A stretch of 5,243 nt of DNA from Candidatus Gastranaerophilales bacterium (GTDB lineage: Bacteria > Cyanobacteriota > Vampirovibrionia > Gastranaerophilales > Gastranaerophilaceae): the NCBI GenBank assembly GCA_021205645.1, contig JAJPXE010000132.1:1-5243 (forward strand), in the 5' to 3' direction. The position numbers and the translations under genes were made by a program. The notes under the pieces were generated by a model, which was not told where the DNA came from, ran no database searches, and saw only the letters and a list, made by a program, of their open reading frames with translations. How positions within the stretch are numbered: position 1 is the first letter of the stretch; the number at the start of each line of letters is the position of its first letter. Below, one piece after another: positions 5,174 to 5,243 of the stretch.

Positions 5174-5243
5174 GAAAATCGACTTGAAGCGGATTTTCGG
5201 TAGGGCGACGGCTGCCAGAGGCAGACTAGCCCGTAAGGTGAGG

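Larger units (their letters stand above)
4964..5243. repeat. Cluster of palindromic GC-rich repeats in alternating orientation (BIME/MITE-like)
   Basis: From just after aroF to the window end there is no credible gene. The DNA switches to C/G-rich blocks built on CCCTCTCC / GGAGAGGG. Four units can be read. Unit 0 (minus, about 4989-4964) is a partial arm. Unit 1 (plus, 4998-5066) is a hairpin followed by GGTGAGG (5060-5066). Unit 2 (minus, 5137-5089) is a hairpin followed by GGTGAGG (5095-5089). Unit 3 (plus, 5150-5243) is a hairpin followed by GGTGAGG at the very edge (5237-5243). Units 1 and 3 also share TGCCCTCTCC and GACTTG in the same order. The ends of units 1 and 2 pair with each other (5057-5066 with 5089-5098, one G-U). 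No transposase is visible, so it would be non-autonomous. Similar CCCTCTCC palindromes recur between genes in many bacterial genomes; whether this one is known is not decidable here. The element continues past 5243. Confidence 0.7.

Noticed and set aside
4997..5203. Plus-strand open frame of 68 codons in the repeat cluster
   Set aside because: It is made entirely of hairpin repeat sequence, has no ribosome site and encodes no recognisable protein.
4964..5243. CRISPR array
   Set aside because: Repeats are unequal in length, alternate in orientation and lack uniform unique spacers; no cas gene is present.
5201..5243. tRNA-like fold near the right edge
   Set aside because: There are small stems (GGGC/GCCC, CTGCC/GGCAG) but no cloverleaf, T-loop or anticodon arm; the stems belong to repeat unit 3.

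Overview
The window is AT-rich coding DNA with short intergenic gaps, and it ends in a compact GC-rich repeat cluster. Two genes belong to clear housekeeping families: radA/sms (DNA repair ATPase) and a type I-beta DAHP synthase (aroF). A third, cut off by the left edge, is a small DUF378 membrane protein. The other three are proteins I cannot assign to a named family. The low GC, the mix of clear and absent Shine-Dalgarno sites, and the small Ala/Gly/Lys-rich orphan proteins suggest a gut-type member of Candidatus Melainabacteria / Gastranaerophilales (non-photosynthetic cyanobacterial lineage). This is an impression from protein style, not a proof; a low-GC Firmicute is the main alternative.

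Layout. A divergent, very AT-rich region (1392-1538) splits the window. Leftward (minus strand) runs a HEAT-like repeat protein (1391-762). Its stop codon overlaps the start of a small hydrophobic protein (765-301) by four bases (ATGA), so the pair should be translationally coupled. After a 117-bp gap, with a good promoter candidate and a possible leader hairpin, comes the 5' part of the DUF378 gene (183-1, running off the edge). Rightward (plus strand) runs a lysine/alanine-rich protein with several hydrophobic segments (1539-2468), then radA (2495-3889) and aroF (3910-4947). Gaps of 26 and 20 bp make these three a plausible transcription unit. radA has no Shine-Dalgarno but has a perfect TATAAT placed so that transcription could begin at its ATG, so it may also have its own leaderless transcript.

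Right end. From about 4964 to the window end there is no credible gene. The segment holds CCCTCTCC/GGAGAGGG hairpins followed on the same strand by GGTGAGG, in alternating orientation (minus, plus, minus, plus). This resembles a BIME-like or MITE-like intergenic palindromic element and is the most unusual structure here.

How the genes work together. RadA (branch migration in recombination) and DAHP synthase (first step of the shikimate pathway) have no known functional link; their adjacency looks like operon packing. The coupled minus-strand pair and the orphan at 1539 probably act at or near the membrane, but I could not derive a function for them. I saw no convincing defence system, CRISPR array, RNA gene or prophage.
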